DNA of 64,000 nt from Micromonospora sp. LH3U1 (GCF_028475105.1 NZ_CP116936.1:2542001-2606000), one strand, 5' to 3'. Positions 27,990 through 37,611 are shown, counted from the stretch's first letter. Translations and numbers: made by a program. Notes: generated by a model from the letters alone, not told the origin.

Positions 27990-29405
27990 ATGTCCCCCTC
28001 TCCGTCCCGGATCTTCTCGGAGATAGCGACGGCCGAACGACCGGTCGGGACCACAGTGGTCATGCGACGTGCGGTGGTGCTCGGTGGCAGCATGGCCGGG
28101 TTGATGGCCGCTCGGGTGTTGAGCGACCACGCCGAGGAAGTCCTGATCATCGAACGGGACCCGTCCGATGTGGACGCCGGGCCCCGTCCCGGTGTGCCCC
28201 AGGGCAGTCAGGTGCACGCGCTGCTGCCCGCCGGTCAGGTCCAGTTGGAACGCTGGTTTCCCGGCATCGCCGACGAGGCGCTCGCCCTCGGTGCGCCTCC
28301 GCCGCCCAGCGACCAGGGCACCGCGAAGATCTTCATCAACGGCGAGCTGGGGCTGCCGCCGGCAGCGACCGACACCGGGCCGGCGCTGATCACCACGCGC
28401 CCGTTCCTGGAGGCGCTGGTCCGGCGGCGGACCCTCGCCGTCGACAACATCCGCATGGTGTACGGCCGGGCGGAGGGCCTGCTCTTCGACGAGCGGCGCG
28501 TCACCGGCGTCCGGTACGTGCCCGAGGGTGGCGGCACCGAGCCTGTCGTCGAACCGGCGGAGCTGGTGGTCGACGCGATGGGGCGGTCCAGCCGGCTCAG
28601 CGACTGGCTGGCCGAGCACGGGTGGCCCCGCCCGCCGATGCACCGCATGCCGATCAAGCTGAACTACGCGACGGCGCTCTACCGGCGCGACGAGAAGGTC
28701 AGCGACGCCTGGGTGGCGGTCTTCCACACCATGGCGGGCAAGGGGCGTACCGCCCGGATCGGTGGGATCAACTCGGTCGAGGGGGACCGCTGGATCATGC
28801 TGGTGGCCGGCTACGACGAGGACCGACCGAGCCGCGACGTCGCCGACTTCACCGCCCGCTGTCGGGAGCACTATCCGCAGATGTTCGGCGACATCGCCGA
28901 GCACGGGGAGATGCTGGGCGGGGTGGTCACGTACCACCAGGCGGACAGCCGACGTCGCGACTTCCACAAGCTCGACCGCCTGCCCGCCGGGTTGGTTGCC
29001 GCTGGTGACGCGGTCGCGTCCTTCAATCCGGTGTACGGCCAGGGCATGACCTCCGCGACGCTGCACGCGTCCTGCCTGTCGGCGTACCTGCGGTCCGGTC
29101 CGAAGCCGCTCGACGAGCCCGCGCGGGCGTACTTCGAGCAGGTCCGCGTGGTCGTCGACGCCGCCTGGCAGATCTCCACCACCGCCGACATCGAGCTTCC
29201 GCACGTCGACGGGCCGTACCCGCCCGGGTACAAGGTCACCAAGTGGTTCGGTGATCTGCTCTTCCGGACGTCGCTGACCGATCCGGTGCTCAACGCCCGG
29301 CTGGGTCGGGTCACCACCATGCTCGACCACCCGGCGACCCTGAGTCGCCCCGGCACCCTGCTCCGGGCCCTCCGGCTCGGCCTGTTCACGAGCTCTCGGC
29401 GGTGA
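27990..29405 (+). CDS. FAD-dependent oxidoreductase (monooxygenase-like)
   Basis: This 471-residue flavoprotein has the Rossmann GGSMAGLMAARVLSDHAEEV with ribose-binding Glu in LIIERD. It also has a central FAD segment and the second FAD motif GDAVASFNPVYGQGMTSA, as in PHBH-fold hydroxylases and geranylgeranyl-reductase relatives. The substrate is unknown. The ATG at 27990 is chosen over 27954 because GAGGAG lies seven bases before it. It stands alone on the plus strand, 73 bases after the kinase-lectin gene, with which it may be co-transcribed. Confidence 0.88.
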   Translation: MSPSPSRIFSEIATAERPVGTTVVMRRAVVLGGSMAGLMAARVLSDHAEEVLIIERDPSDVDAGPRPGVPQGSQVHALLPAGQVQLERWFPGIADEALALGAPPPPSDQGTAKIFINGELGLPPAATDTGPALITTRPFLEALVRRRTLAVDNIRMVYGRAEGLLFDERRVTGVRYVPEGGGTEPVVEPAELVVDAMGRSSRLSDWLAEHGWPRPPMHRMPIKLNYATALYRRDEKVSDAWVAVFHTMAGKGRTARIGGINSVEGDRWIMLVAGYDEDRPSRDVADFTARCREHYPQMFGDIAEHGEMLGGVVTYHQADSRRRDFHKLDRLPAGLVAAGDAVASFNPVYGQGMTSATLHASCLSAYLRSGPKPLDEPARAYFEQVRVVVDAAWQISTTADIELPHVDGPYPPGYKVTKWFGDLLFRTSLTDPVLNARLGRVTTMLDHPATLSRPGTLLRALRLGLFTSSRR

Positions 29406-29492
29406 TTCGTCGCGAAACCCGCCGTCACCAGAGGGCTCGGTGGAGAATGGTGGGCCGGGGAGGGGTGCTGCGACGGACCCGGGGGAGCAGGC

Positions 29493-31682
29493 GTGCTCGC
29501 AACCAGCCTCCTTGGCCGGCTTCGCCGCCGTGACCCGGGGGACGCCATCCTGCGACGCGCGGCACGGTTGACGCTCGTCGCGTCCGCCGTCTTCTACGGC
29601 TGCCGTTACGGCGCGGGCAGTTCGGTGCTCGCCACATACGCTCTGTTCGGCACGATCGCCGCCGGGTCGTTCGCGCAACTGCCCGGGCCCGCGCCGCAGC
29701 GGGCGCGGATCCTCGTCACGTCGCTGCCGGCGGTCTGGGCGCTGATCGCCGCGGGTTCGCTGCTGGCGTGGAGCACGTGGTCGGCCGCAACCGGAATGCT
29801 GGTCATCGGGTTCGTCGTGGCGTTCGCCGGGGTCGGCAACCCGCGCCTGGTGGGTTTGGCGAGCGCGTTCCAGCTCTTCTACATCCTGGCGTCGTTCCCG
29901 CCGTACCAGCCGGGCACCCTGCCGGAGCGACTCGGCGGCGTCACGCTCGCCATCGTGCTGCTCGCCGGGGCCGAGGTGGTCCTCTGGCCCGACCCGGTGC
30001 CCGTCTCCTACCGGCAGCGTCTCAACGACGCGGCGGACGGCCTCGCCGCGTTCCTCGACGCCGCCGCCGACGGGTTGACCGACCCGCACGCCGGTCACGG
30101 TGGTCGGGACACGCGGCGCAAGCGGGCGTACGAGGTGGTGGCCGCGATCGGGTTGGGCCGCAGCCCTCCGGAGTGGGCCCCCACCGCGGCGGGCGTTCAG
30201 GATCGGGCGTTACGGATCTGCGCGGCCGCCCTACGGGAGGTCCTCACCGAGGCGGACCGGCTGGCGGCGGACGCCCCGCCGGAACCGATCCCGGACCTGG
30301 CGGCGGCCCGCCTGCTGCGCTCCTGCGCGGACACGACCCGCGCCGCTGGCCGCAGCCTGTCACCGGGTGCCCCGGCAGTGGGCCTCGACGACCTGGACGC
30401 CGCGGTCGGGCGAGCCGAGGCGGCGTACCCCGTGGGCGCGGGCCGGGGCCGTGACGCGTCGGACGTCCCCCGGCTGTGCCGGGACGCGACCGCGCTGGCC
30501 CTAGCCGACCATGTTCGGGTCTTCGCCGTTGGTGCCCGGGTCGCCACCGGGGCGCGGCTCGACGGCGAGGACGCCTCCTCAGGGCTGTTCGAGTACGCGC
30601 GGCACAGCCCGTGGAGGCTGTACTGGTGGCAGTTCCGCTCCCACCTGGCGCCCCGCTCGGCCCACCTGCACAGCTCGCTGCGGCTGGCCGTGGCGCTCGC
30701 CATCGCCCGGGTGGCCGCCGGGGTGTTGCAGCTGACCCACGGCTTCTGGGTGCTGCTGGCCACCCTCACGGTCCTGCGCACCTCGGCCGCGGACACCCGC
30801 ACCGCGCTGCGGCCGGCCGTGCTGGGCACGATCGCCGGTGCCGCGGTCAGCGGCGCGGTGATGCTCGTCGTCGACCAGCCGATCGTCTACGCCGTCGTCC
30901 TGCCGGTCACCCTGATACTGGCCTTCGGCATCGGTCGCCTACTCGGGCCGGTGTGGCAGCAGGCGCTGCTCACCCTGCTGTTGACGGTCGTCTTCGCCCA
31001 GCTCAGCCCGGAAGGGTGGCGGCTCGCCGAGGCCCGACTCGTCGACGTACTGCTCGGTGCGGTGATCGGCGTGCTCGCCGGTGTGGCGATGTGGCCGCGT
31101 GGCGCGAGCCACGACCTGCGGCACAATGCCGCCCGTTATCTGGCGGCCAGCGCGGACGCGGTCGAGCAGACCGTCCAGGCGGTGCTCGGCGGTGCTCCGC
31201 CTCCCGACCGTGCCCTCGATCGGGTCCGGCGCCGGATGGTCCTGATCGACTCGTCGTACTGCCAGTACCACTCGGAGCGGCACGACCCGCACCGTCAGAA
31301 GGTGAACTGGGACGCCGTTCTGAGCGCCGGGCACCACGTGCTGCCCGGCGCCGAGTCGCTGCTGCGACGCAACCCGCCCGGCTGCCTCGCCGGCTGGCCC
31401 GCCGCGGCCGCGCTGCTGCGGGAGTCCGCCGGGCAACTACATTCGGCGTACGCCGACCTGGCCGACGAGGTGGCGCACGATAGGCGGTCCGGTCCGACGC
31501 CTGTCCCGACCGGCTGTGCCCGGGAACTGGAACGGATCCGCCCGCTGCTCGGGGAGGTCGGCCCCGAGTCGGTCCGGCACCTGGTGGAGGTCGACCGGTG
31601 GCTCGCTGGCCTCGCCGACACTCTCACCCGGATCCACCCGCCCGTCGAGGGCGAATCCGCCGGCCGCCACGGGACGCCATGA
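29493..31682 (+). CDS. FUSC-family membrane protein
   Basis: This 729-residue protein has two blocks of five to six membrane helices (~25-150 and ~395-525) separated and followed by large cytoplasmic helical domains. This is the layout of FUSC/YccS/AaeB proteins, which are implicated in export of aromatic acids or other amphipathic compounds. The second block has the family-like LLATLTVLRTSAADTRTA and RLVDVLLGAVIGVLAG stretches. The GTG start follows GGGGGAG. The gene is on the same strand as the FAD oxidoreductase, 87 bases downstream of it. Confidence 0.85.
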   Translation: MLATSLLGRLRRRDPGDAILRRAARLTLVASAVFYGCRYGAGSSVLATYALFGTIAAGSFAQLPGPAPQRARILVTSLPAVWALIAAGSLLAWSTWSAATGMLVIGFVVAFAGVGNPRLVGLASAFQLFYILASFPPYQPGTLPERLGGVTLAIVLLAGAEVVLWPDPVPVSYRQRLNDAADGLAAFLDAAADGLTDPHAGHGGRDTRRKRAYEVVAAIGLGRSPPEWAPTAAGVQDRALRICAAALREVLTEADRLAADAPPEPIPDLAAARLLRSCADTTRAAGRSLSPGAPAVGLDDLDAAVGRAEAAYPVGAGRGRDASDVPRLCRDATALALADHVRVFAVGARVATGARLDGEDASSGLFEYARHSPWRLYWWQFRSHLAPRSAHLHSSLRLAVALAIARVAAGVLQLTHGFWVLLATLTVLRTSAADTRTALRPAVLGTIAGAAVSGAVMLVVDQPIVYAVVLPVTLILAFGIGRLLGPVWQQALLTLLLTVVFAQLSPEGWRLAEARLVDVLLGAVIGVLAGVAMWPRGASHDLRHNAARYLAASADAVEQTVQAVLGGAPPPDRALDRVRRRMVLIDSSYCQYHSERHDPHRQKVNWDAVLSAGHHVLPGAESLLRRNPPGCLAGWPAAAALLRESAGQLHSAYADLADEVAHDRRSGPTPVPTGCARELERIRPLLGEVGPESVRHLVEVDRWLAGLADTLTRIHPPVEGESAGRHGTP

Positions 31683-31878
31683 CCTGCTCGCCCGCTTCGA
31701 GCTCGGAGTGCTCGCGGAGCCTTAGGGCTGCGCGTGCGGGTGCTCTTCGACCGCGTCATGGCCGACGGTCGGGACCCTGGCGTTCGGTTGCTCGGCCAGG
31801 ACTTCGTACGGATCTGACAGGCCGCCGGTCGCCGATTGGCCGTGCCCGTACGACGCCGACCCGCCTAGCGTCGACCAC

Positions 31879-32916
31879 ATGGAGATCGAGCAGGCACAGA
31901 AGCTGTGGCAGCCGGAGCCCGGTTGGTTGAACACCGCCTCCTACGGGTTGCCGCCCGAGCCGGCCTGGACGGCCCTGCAGGAGGCCCTCGCGGCTTGGCG
32001 GGTCGGCAGTACGTCCTGGGAGGGCTGGGGCGAGTCCGTGAACCGGGCCCGCGCCGCGTTCGCGGGCCTCATCGGCGTGCCGGCCGGTGACGTGGCGGTC
32101 GGTGCGGCCGTGTCCCAGATGCTGGCTCCGGTCGCGGCGGCGCTGCCGGCCGGGGCCACCGTGGTGGTTCCCGAGGTCGAGTTCACCTCGAACCTGTTCC
32201 CCTGGCTGGTCCAGGAGGATCGCGGGGTCAGCGTCCGCACGGTGCCGGCGGATGGACTGGTCGACGCGATCGACTCCGACACCGACCTGGTTGCGTTCAG
32301 CTTGGTGCAGTCCGCCGACGGCTCGGTCGCCGCGTACGACGACATCGTGGCCGCGGCCCGCGCGCACGACGCGTTGGTGGTGGTGGACGCGACCCAGGCG
32401 TGCGGCTGGCTGCCGTTCGATGGGAGCCGGGCCGACGTGGTGGCGGTGGGTGGCTACAAGTGGCTGATGAACCCGCGCGGCACCGCGTACACCTATCTGG
32501 CCCCGTCGTTGCGCGACCGGCTGCGCCCCGACGCCGCCGGCTGGTACGCGGGCCGCGACCCGCACGCCTCCTACTACGGCCCGCCGCTGCGGCTGGCCGA
32601 CGACGCCCGCCGGTTCGACATCTCACCGGCCTGGTTCAGCTGGGTCGGGGCGGCGCCCGCTCTGGAGTTGGTCGCCGAGATCGGCGTGCCGGCGATCCGG
32701 GAGCACGACGTGGCGTTGGCCAACCGGTTCCTGACGGGGCTGGGCCGGCCGCCGGGGGAGAGCGCCATCGTGAGCGTGGATGTGCCCGACGCGCAGCAGC
32801 GGCTGGGGGCGGCCGGCATCCGCGCGGCGGTCCGCGCCGGACGGGTCCGCGCCTCCTTCCACATCTACTCCACCGAGGCCGACGTGGACGCGGCCCTGGA
32901 GGCGCTGACCCCCTGA
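31879..32916 (+). CDS. Class V aminotransferase-fold PLP enzyme
   Basis: This 345-residue fold-type I PLP enzyme has the Schiff-base Lys in AVGGYKWLMNPRGTAY (residue ~193), the preceding VVVDATQACGW Asp that contacts the pyridine nitrogen, and a conserved SLVQSADG strand. The family includes cysteine desulfurases, isopenicillin-N epimerases and kynureninase-like proteins; the absence of a catalytic Cys loop argues against a desulfurase. The exact substrate is unknown. It converges on the acyl-CoA dehydrogenase with only seven bases between the stop codons. Confidence 0.85.
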   Translation: MEIEQAQKLWQPEPGWLNTASYGLPPEPAWTALQEALAAWRVGSTSWEGWGESVNRARAAFAGLIGVPAGDVAVGAAVSQMLAPVAAALPAGATVVVPEVEFTSNLFPWLVQEDRGVSVRTVPADGLVDAIDSDTDLVAFSLVQSADGSVAAYDDIVAAARAHDALVVVDATQACGWLPFDGSRADVVAVGGYKWLMNPRGTAYTYLAPSLRDRLRPDAAGWYAGRDPHASYYGPPLRLADDARRFDISPAWFSWVGAAPALELVAEIGVPAIREHDVALANRFLTGLGRPPGESAIVSVDVPDAQQRLGAAGIRAAVRAGRVRASFHIYSTEADVDAALEALTP

Positions 32917-32923
32917 GCCCCGC

Positions 32924-34096
32924 TCAGGCGAGGTGACCGCCGATCTTCGTGTAACCGCGCAGCAGATCGCGGGAGATGATCAGCCGCTGCATCTCGTCGG
33001 TGCCCTCGAAGATCCGGTAGAGCCGGACCTGCCGGTACCAGCGTTCGATGGGCAGCTCACGGGTGTAGCCCATGCCGCCGTGGATCTGGAGCACCCGGTC
33101 GACCACCCGGTTGACCATGCCGGCGCCGTAGAGCTTGCCCATCGACGAGGCGTGCCGGGGATCGAGGCCCTGATCGACCGTCCACGCCGAGCGCAGCACC
33201 AGCCAGCGGGCCGCCTCCAGCTCCGTCTCCGAGTCGGCGATCATCCACTGGATGGCCTGGTTGGTGCCGATCTTCGCGCCGAAGGTCTCCCGGGTGTTGG
33301 CGTAGTCGATCGCCATCTGCAGCACCCGCTCGGCGATGCCGATGGCGTGCGACGGGATGGTGTACCGGCCCTTGCCGATCCACTCCATGCCCAGCGTGAA
33401 GCCCTGCCCGATCTCGCCGAGGATGTTGCGGTGCGGCACGCGTACGCCGTCGAAGATGAGCGACGCGGGCCCGCCCTCGCCCATGGTCTGGATGAACTCC
33501 GAGCGCCAGCCCATCGACCGGTCCACCAGGAACGCCGTGGCCCCGCCGTTGCGGGCGCCCTTCTCCCGGTCGGTCACCGCGACCACGATGGCGAAGTCGG
33601 CGTCGTGGCCGCCGGTGATGAAGGTCTTCTCGCCGTCGAGGACCCAGTCGTCGCCGTCGCGGCGGGCCGAGAGCCGGATGTTCGCGGCGTCCGAGCCGGC
33701 GCCCGGCTCGGTGATCGCGAAACAGGAGCGCCGCTCGCCCTCGATGGTCGGGATGAGGAACTCCCGCTTCTGCTCCTCGGTGGCGTGGAACAGGATGTTG
33801 TCCGCCTCGCCGCCGAAGCGGAACGGCACGAACGTGTGGCCCAGCTCGGTCCAGATCAGTGACTGGAGCACCGCCGGCAGGTTCATCCCGCCGTACTCTT
33901 CGGGGGTGGCCAGGCCCCAGAAGCCGAACTTGCGCGCCTTGAGCTGCAGTTCGCGCACCTCGGAGTGGTCGAGGCCGGGCTGGTGCGCCCGTTCCCGGCG
34001 GAGCACCTCCGCCTCCAGGGGCATCACCTCGCGGCTGATGAACGATCGGACGGTGTCCCGCACCGCCCGCTCTTCGTCGGTCAGTGAAAAGTCCAC
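32924..34096 (-). CDS. Acyl-CoA dehydrogenase
   Basis: This 390-residue FAD enzyme performs alpha,beta-dehydrogenation of an acyl-CoA. It shows AITEPGAGSDAANIRLSA, the flavin/substrate segment GDDWVLDGEKTFITGG, and the C-terminal RIFEGTDEMQRLIISR with the catalytic Glu. The GTG at 34096 follows AGGAGG by six bases; the longer frame to 34207 would cross the operator. A 19-bp operator lies 38 bases upstream, and its TetR regulator is divergent. Its role is probably the step after the aldehyde/alcohol dehydrogenases in catabolism of an alcohol or short acyl compound. Confidence 0.92.
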   Translation of the reverse strand: MDFSLTDEERAVRDTVRSFISREVMPLEAEVLRRERAHQPGLDHSEVRELQLKARKFGFWGLATPEEYGGMNLPAVLQSLIWTELGHTFVPFRFGGEADNILFHATEEQKREFLIPTIEGERRSCFAITEPGAGSDAANIRLSARRDGDDWVLDGEKTFITGGHDADFAIVVAVTDREKGARNGGATAFLVDRSMGWRSEFIQTMGEGGPASLIFDGVRVPHRNILGEIGQGFTLGMEWIGKGRYTIPSHAIGIAERVLQMAIDYANTRETFGAKIGTNQAIQWMIADSETELEAARWLVLRSAWTVDQGLDPRHASSMGKLYGAGMVNRVVDRVLQIHGGMGYTRELPIERWYRQVRLYRIFEGTDEMQRLIISRDLLRGYTKIGGHLA

Positions 34097-34133
34097 GGTG
34101 GTCCTCCTGGCGTCAGCGCTGCCGGTCACCTTT

Positions 34134-34152
34134 AAACTAGCGGTGCAAGTTT
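34134..34152. promoter_or_regulatory. TetR operator 1
   Basis: The 19-bp imperfect palindrome AAACTAGCGGTGCAAGTTT lies between the divergent acyl-CoA dehydrogenase and TetR genes. It matches the reverse complement of the site at 34857-34875 at 16 of 19 positions. Confidence 0.75.
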
Positions 34153-34194
34153 TGCCGCGTCCAGACCTGACGGCCGAGACCCGCGAGGAGCGCA

Positions 34195-34851
34195 GTGCCC
34201 CGACCACGCCAGCCCCGGCTCACCCGGCAGCTGATCGTCGAGACAGCCACCGCGCTCATCGACGCCGAGGGCCTGCCCGCCTTCTCCACCCGCCGACTCG
34301 CCGCCGAGTTGGGCGTACGCGGGCCGTCGCTCTACAACCACTTCGCCACGAAGGACGAGATCCTCGACGCGGTCGCCGACACGGTCACCGCCGCCGTCGA
34401 CACCAGCGGCTTCGCCAGCCGGGACTGGGCCGCCGCGCTGCGTGACTGGGCCTGGTCGTACCGGCGGGCGCTCACCGCCCACCCCAACATCGTGCCGTAC
34501 CTGGCCCAGGGGCCGGGCCGTCGACCGGCCGCGCTGGCCATGGCCGACGCGGTCTACGGCGGGTTGGTACGCGCCGGCTGGCCGCCCGCGCGGGCCACCC
34601 ACATCGGCGCGGCGCTGCGCTACTTCGTGGCCGGGTCGGCGCTCGGCTCGTTCGCCCGCGGTTTCGTCGAGGACCCGGAGTTGTACGCCGCGCACTACCC
34701 GCACCTGCGTCAGGCGCACCGGCTCGCCGAGCACCAGCAGAGCGTGGACGAGGGCGCCTTCGCCCTCGGCCTGGACGCACTGCTGCACGGTCTGGCCGCC
34801 GAGTACACCCGCACCGTCGCCACGGTGGAGTCCGCCCGGTCCAACGGGTAG
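34195..34851 (+). CDS. TetR-family regulator of the dehydrogenase module
   Basis: This 218-residue repressor has an N-terminal helix-turn-helix (LIVETATALIDAEGLPAFS, then FSTRRLAAELGVRGPSLYNHF) and a C-terminal ligand domain of the AcrR/TetR_C type (WAWSYRRALTAHPNIVPYL). It starts at a GTG. Two similar operators flank the gene, one before the divergent acyl-CoA dehydrogenase and one before the aldehyde dehydrogenase. It therefore probably controls both transcription units and itself in response to an intermediate of the pathway. Confidence 0.92.
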   Translation: MPRPRQPRLTRQLIVETATALIDAEGLPAFSTRRLAAELGVRGPSLYNHFATKDEILDAVADTVTAAVDTSGFASRDWAAALRDWAWSYRRALTAHPNIVPYLAQGPGRRPAALAMADAVYGGLVRAGWPPARATHIGAALRYFVAGSALGSFARGFVEDPELYAAHYPHLRQAHRLAEHQQSVDEGAFALGLDALLHGLAAEYTRTVATVESARSNG

Positions 34852-34856
34852 CGTCC

Positions 34857-34875
34857 AAACTCCCAGCGCTAGTTT
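34857..34875. promoter_or_regulatory. TetR operator 2
   Basis: AAACTCCCAGCGCTAGTTT lies six bases after the TetR stop and 57 bases before the aldehyde dehydrogenase start. Its reverse complement shares AAACTAGCG-TG--AGTTT with operator 1. Confidence 0.75.
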
Positions 34876-34931
34876 CCTCGCCCGTCGCGACCCCGTCGCC
34901 ATCGCCCGTCGCCCACCCCCGAAGGGACGCC

Positions 34932-36386
34932 ATGGACCTCGCCGCCCCGCCGTCGCAGCTGCCCGACGCCCTGCGCCTCCGACGCCACCTGCACCTCGGC
35001 GGCGAATGGACGTCTCCCGCCGACGCCGGTCTGATCGACGTGGAAAATCCGAGCACCGGGGAGCTGATCGGGCAGGTGCCGGCCGGCACCCCGGCCGATG
35101 TGGATCGCGCCGTGGCGGCCGCCCGGGCCGCGTTCCCCGGCTGGTCGGCCACGGCCCCCGCAGAGCGGTCCGCCCACCTCGACCGGCTGCACACCGCGCT
35201 CGCCGCGCGCGCCGACGACCTCGCCCGCACCATCGCCGTGGAACTGGGCTCGCCGCTCAAGCTCGCCACCCGGGTGCAGGTCGGGCTGCCGCTGACCGTG
35301 CTGCGCGACCACGTCGCGCTCGCGGCCCGCGCACCCGTCGAGGAGAGCATCGGCAACTCCCTCGTCGTCCGCGAGCCGATCGGCGTGGTCGGCGCGATCA
35401 CCCCGTGGAACTACCCGCTGCACCAGGTGATGGCGAAGCTGGCGCCCGCTCTGGCCGCCGGCTGCACGGTGGTGCTCAAGCCCAGCGAGTTGACCCCGTT
35501 GACCGCGTACCTGCTGTTCGACGCGGTCACCCAGGCCGGGTTGCCGCCGGGCGTGCTCAACCTGGTTTCCGGCACCGGGCCGGTGGTGGGCGAGGCCCTC
35601 GCCGGGCACCCCGACGTCGACCTGGTCTCGTTCACCGGGTCCACCGCCACCGGCGCCCGGATCATGCGGCTCGCCGCCGACCGGATCGCCCGGGTCGCGC
35701 TGGAGTTGGGTGGCAAGTCCGCCAACGTGATCCTCCCCGACGCCGACCTGGCCACCGCGGTCAAGGTGGGCGTCGGCAACGCCCTGCTCAACTCCGGCCA
35801 GACCTGCACGGCGTGGACCCGGATGCTGGTGCACCGCGACCGGTACGACGAAGCGCTCGACCTGATCGCCACGGCGGTGGCCGGCTACCGGCTCGGCGAC
35901 CCGTTCGACCCGGCCACCCGGCTCGGCCCGCTGGTCTCCGCCGCCCAGGCCGCGCGGGTGCGCGGCCACATCGACCGGGCAGTGGCCGACGGTGCCCGAC
36001 TGGTCGCCGGTGGCCCGGACGCCCCGGTGCCGACACAGGGGCATTTCGTCGCCCCGACCGTCTTCGCCGACGTGCACCCCGACAGCGCGCTCGCCCAGGA
36101 GGAGGTCTTCGGCCCGGTGCTCGCCGTCATTCCGTTCGCCGACACCGACGAGGCGGTCACCATCGCCAACAACTCGTCGTACGGGCTGGCCGGCGCGGTC
36201 TGGTCCGCCGACACCGACGCCGCGCTCGCGGTGGCCCGGCGGCTGCGCACCGGCGCGGTCGACATCAACGGCGCCCCGTTCAACCCGCTCGCCCCGTTCG
36301 GCGGCTACAAGCAGTCGGGCCTGGGCCGGGAGTTGGGCGTGCACGGGCTCGCCGAGTTCTGCGAGCTGAAGGCGATCCAGCGATGA
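34932..36386 (+). CDS. NAD(P)-dependent aldehyde dehydrogenase
   Basis: This 484-residue ALDH-superfamily enzyme oxidises an aldehyde to the acid. The substrate tunnel Asn sits in TPWNYPLHQV, the general-base Glu in ALELGGKSANVIL, and the catalytic Cys in NSGQTCTAW. The cofactor contact EVFGPVLAVIPF is also visible. It is the first gene of a two-gene operon with the zinc alcohol dehydrogenase (four-base overlap) downstream of TetR operator 2. Together they would convert alcohol to aldehyde to acid. Confidence 0.95.
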   Translation: MDLAAPPSQLPDALRLRRHLHLGGEWTSPADAGLIDVENPSTGELIGQVPAGTPADVDRAVAAARAAFPGWSATAPAERSAHLDRLHTALAARADDLARTIAVELGSPLKLATRVQVGLPLTVLRDHVALAARAPVEESIGNSLVVREPIGVVGAITPWNYPLHQVMAKLAPALAAGCTVVLKPSELTPLTAYLLFDAVTQAGLPPGVLNLVSGTGPVVGEALAGHPDVDLVSFTGSTATGARIMRLAADRIARVALELGGKSANVILPDADLATAVKVGVGNALLNSGQTCTAWTRMLVHRDRYDEALDLIATAVAGYRLGDPFDPATRLGPLVSAAQAARVRGHIDRAVADGARLVAGGPDAPVPTQGHFVAPTVFADVHPDSALAQEEVFGPVLAVIPFADTDEAVTIANNSSYGLAGAVWSADTDAALAVARRLRTGAVDINGAPFNPLAPFGGYKQSGLGRELGVHGLAEFCELKAIQR

Positions 36387-37513
36387 CCGGCCCCGAGCTG
36401 TCCCCGCCCGCGCCGGCCCTGGAGGGAGCGCCGGTCACCGTGCGGGCGCTTGTCGCGCGCGGGTCCGGCGCCGAGTTGCGGGTCGAGCAGGTTCGCCTGC
36501 CCGCACCCGGCCCCGGCGAGCTGCGGGTGACGATCCGCGCGGCCGGCATCTGCCACTCCGACCTGTCCATGGTGAACGGCACCCTCGCCGCGAGGTTCCC
36601 GCTGGTGCTCGGCCACGAGGCGACCGGGGTGGTGGCCGAGGCCGGGCCGGGCAGCCGGCTGGCGGTCGGCACCCCGGTGGTGCTCAACTGGGCGCCCGCC
36701 TGCCGGGCCTGCTGGTGGTGTCAGCACGACGAGCCGTGGCTCTGCGCCAACACCACGGCCCCGACCGTGCCGCGCGGCGAGACCGACGACGGCGTCCCGC
36801 TGCACCTGACCCTCGGCCTCGGCGCGCTCGCCGAGGCGGTGGTGGTGCCCGAGAACGCCGTCATCCCGATCCCCGCCGGTCTGCCCCCGGAGCGGGCCGC
36901 GTTGCTCGGCTGTGCGGTGCTCACCGGTGTCGGCGCGGTCTACAACACCGCCCGGGTGGCTGCCGGCGAATCGGTCGCGGTGATCGGGCTCGGTGGGGTC
37001 GGCCTCGCCGTGCTCACCGCTGCCCGCCGGGCCGGCGCGACGACGATCCTCGCTGTCGACGTCGCCGAGGCCAAGCGCGACCTGGCGCTCGCCGCCGGGG
37101 CGACCGACTTCCTGCTCTCCGACGACCGGCTCTCCAAGGAGGTACGGGCGCGTACCGAGGGTCGGGGCGTCGATCACGCCTTCGAGTGCGTCGGCCGTGC
37201 GGCCACCATCCGCGCTGCCTGGCGGCTCACCCGGCGCGGGGGAGCCGTGACCGTGGTCGGTATGGGTGCCAAGGACGACATGGTCAGCCTCGGCGCGCTG
37301 GACATCTTCCACTCCGCCCGTACGCTGCGCTCCTCGGTGTACGGCTCGTCCGAACCCGACCTGGAGGTGCCCGTGCTGGCTGCCGAGCTCGCCGAGGGTG
37401 CACTGGACTTGCGCGTGCTGGTCAGCGGCACGATCCCGCTGGACGAAGCGCCCGCCGCGTTCGACCGGCTTGCTCGGGGCGAGGGCGCTCGCTGGGTGGT
37501 CACCCTGGACTAG
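36383..37513 (+). CDS. Zinc-dependent alcohol dehydrogenase (MDR)
   Basis: This 376-residue medium-chain dehydrogenase has the catalytic zinc ligands Cys in AGICHSDLS and His/Glu in GHEATGVV. The structural zinc is held by four Cys in ACRACWWCQHDEPWLC, and the NAD-binding GLGGVGLAVLTAA is present. The length and motifs fit the class III/NDMA-dependent type branch common in actinobacteria. The ATG overlaps the aldehyde dehydrogenase stop by four bases. It probably supplies the aldehyde for that enzyme; regulation is by the TetR protein. Confidence 0.93.
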   Translation: MTGPELSPPAPALEGAPVTVRALVARGSGAELRVEQVRLPAPGPGELRVTIRAAGICHSDLSMVNGTLAARFPLVLGHEATGVVAEAGPGSRLAVGTPVVLNWAPACRACWWCQHDEPWLCANTTAPTVPRGETDDGVPLHLTLGLGALAEAVVVPENAVIPIPAGLPPERAALLGCAVLTGVGAVYNTARVAAGESVAVIGLGGVGLAVLTAARRAGATTILAVDVAEAKRDLALAAGATDFLLSDDRLSKEVRARTEGRGVDHAFECVGRAATIRAAWRLTRRGGAVTVVGMGAKDDMVSLGALDIFHSARTLRSSVYGSSEPDLEVPVLAAELAEGALDLRVLVSGTIPLDEAPAAFDRLARGEGARWVVTLD

Positions 37514-37525
37514 CCGAGCGGTGTT
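37510..37525. repeat. 16-bp direct repeat, left copy
   Basis: CTAGCCGAGCGGTGTT includes the stop codon of the alcohol dehydrogenase. It matches CTAGCCGAGCGGCGTT at 38819-38834, which includes the stop codon of the beta-propeller gene, at 15 of 16 bases. The two copies bracket exactly the beta-propeller gene. Confidence 0.6.
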
Positions 37526-37611
37526 GGCCGGTGACCGCTGCTCGATCAGCGCGCCCGCCGCTCGTCCGCCTTCGCGGCTTCCACGTCGGCGCGGCCTGCG
37601 GGCAGTCGTGG

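Noticed and set aside
31737..31818. Short plus-strand frame (VLFDRVMADGRDPG) between FUSC and aminotransferase
   Set aside because: Fewer than 30 codons, no start with RBS and no recognised homology; possibly a gene remnant, but not supportable.
34442..37513. 1023-codon plus-strand open frame
   Set aside because: It reads TetR and aldehyde dehydrogenase in a wrong frame; only its last 376 codons, the alcohol dehydrogenase, are real, starting at 36383.
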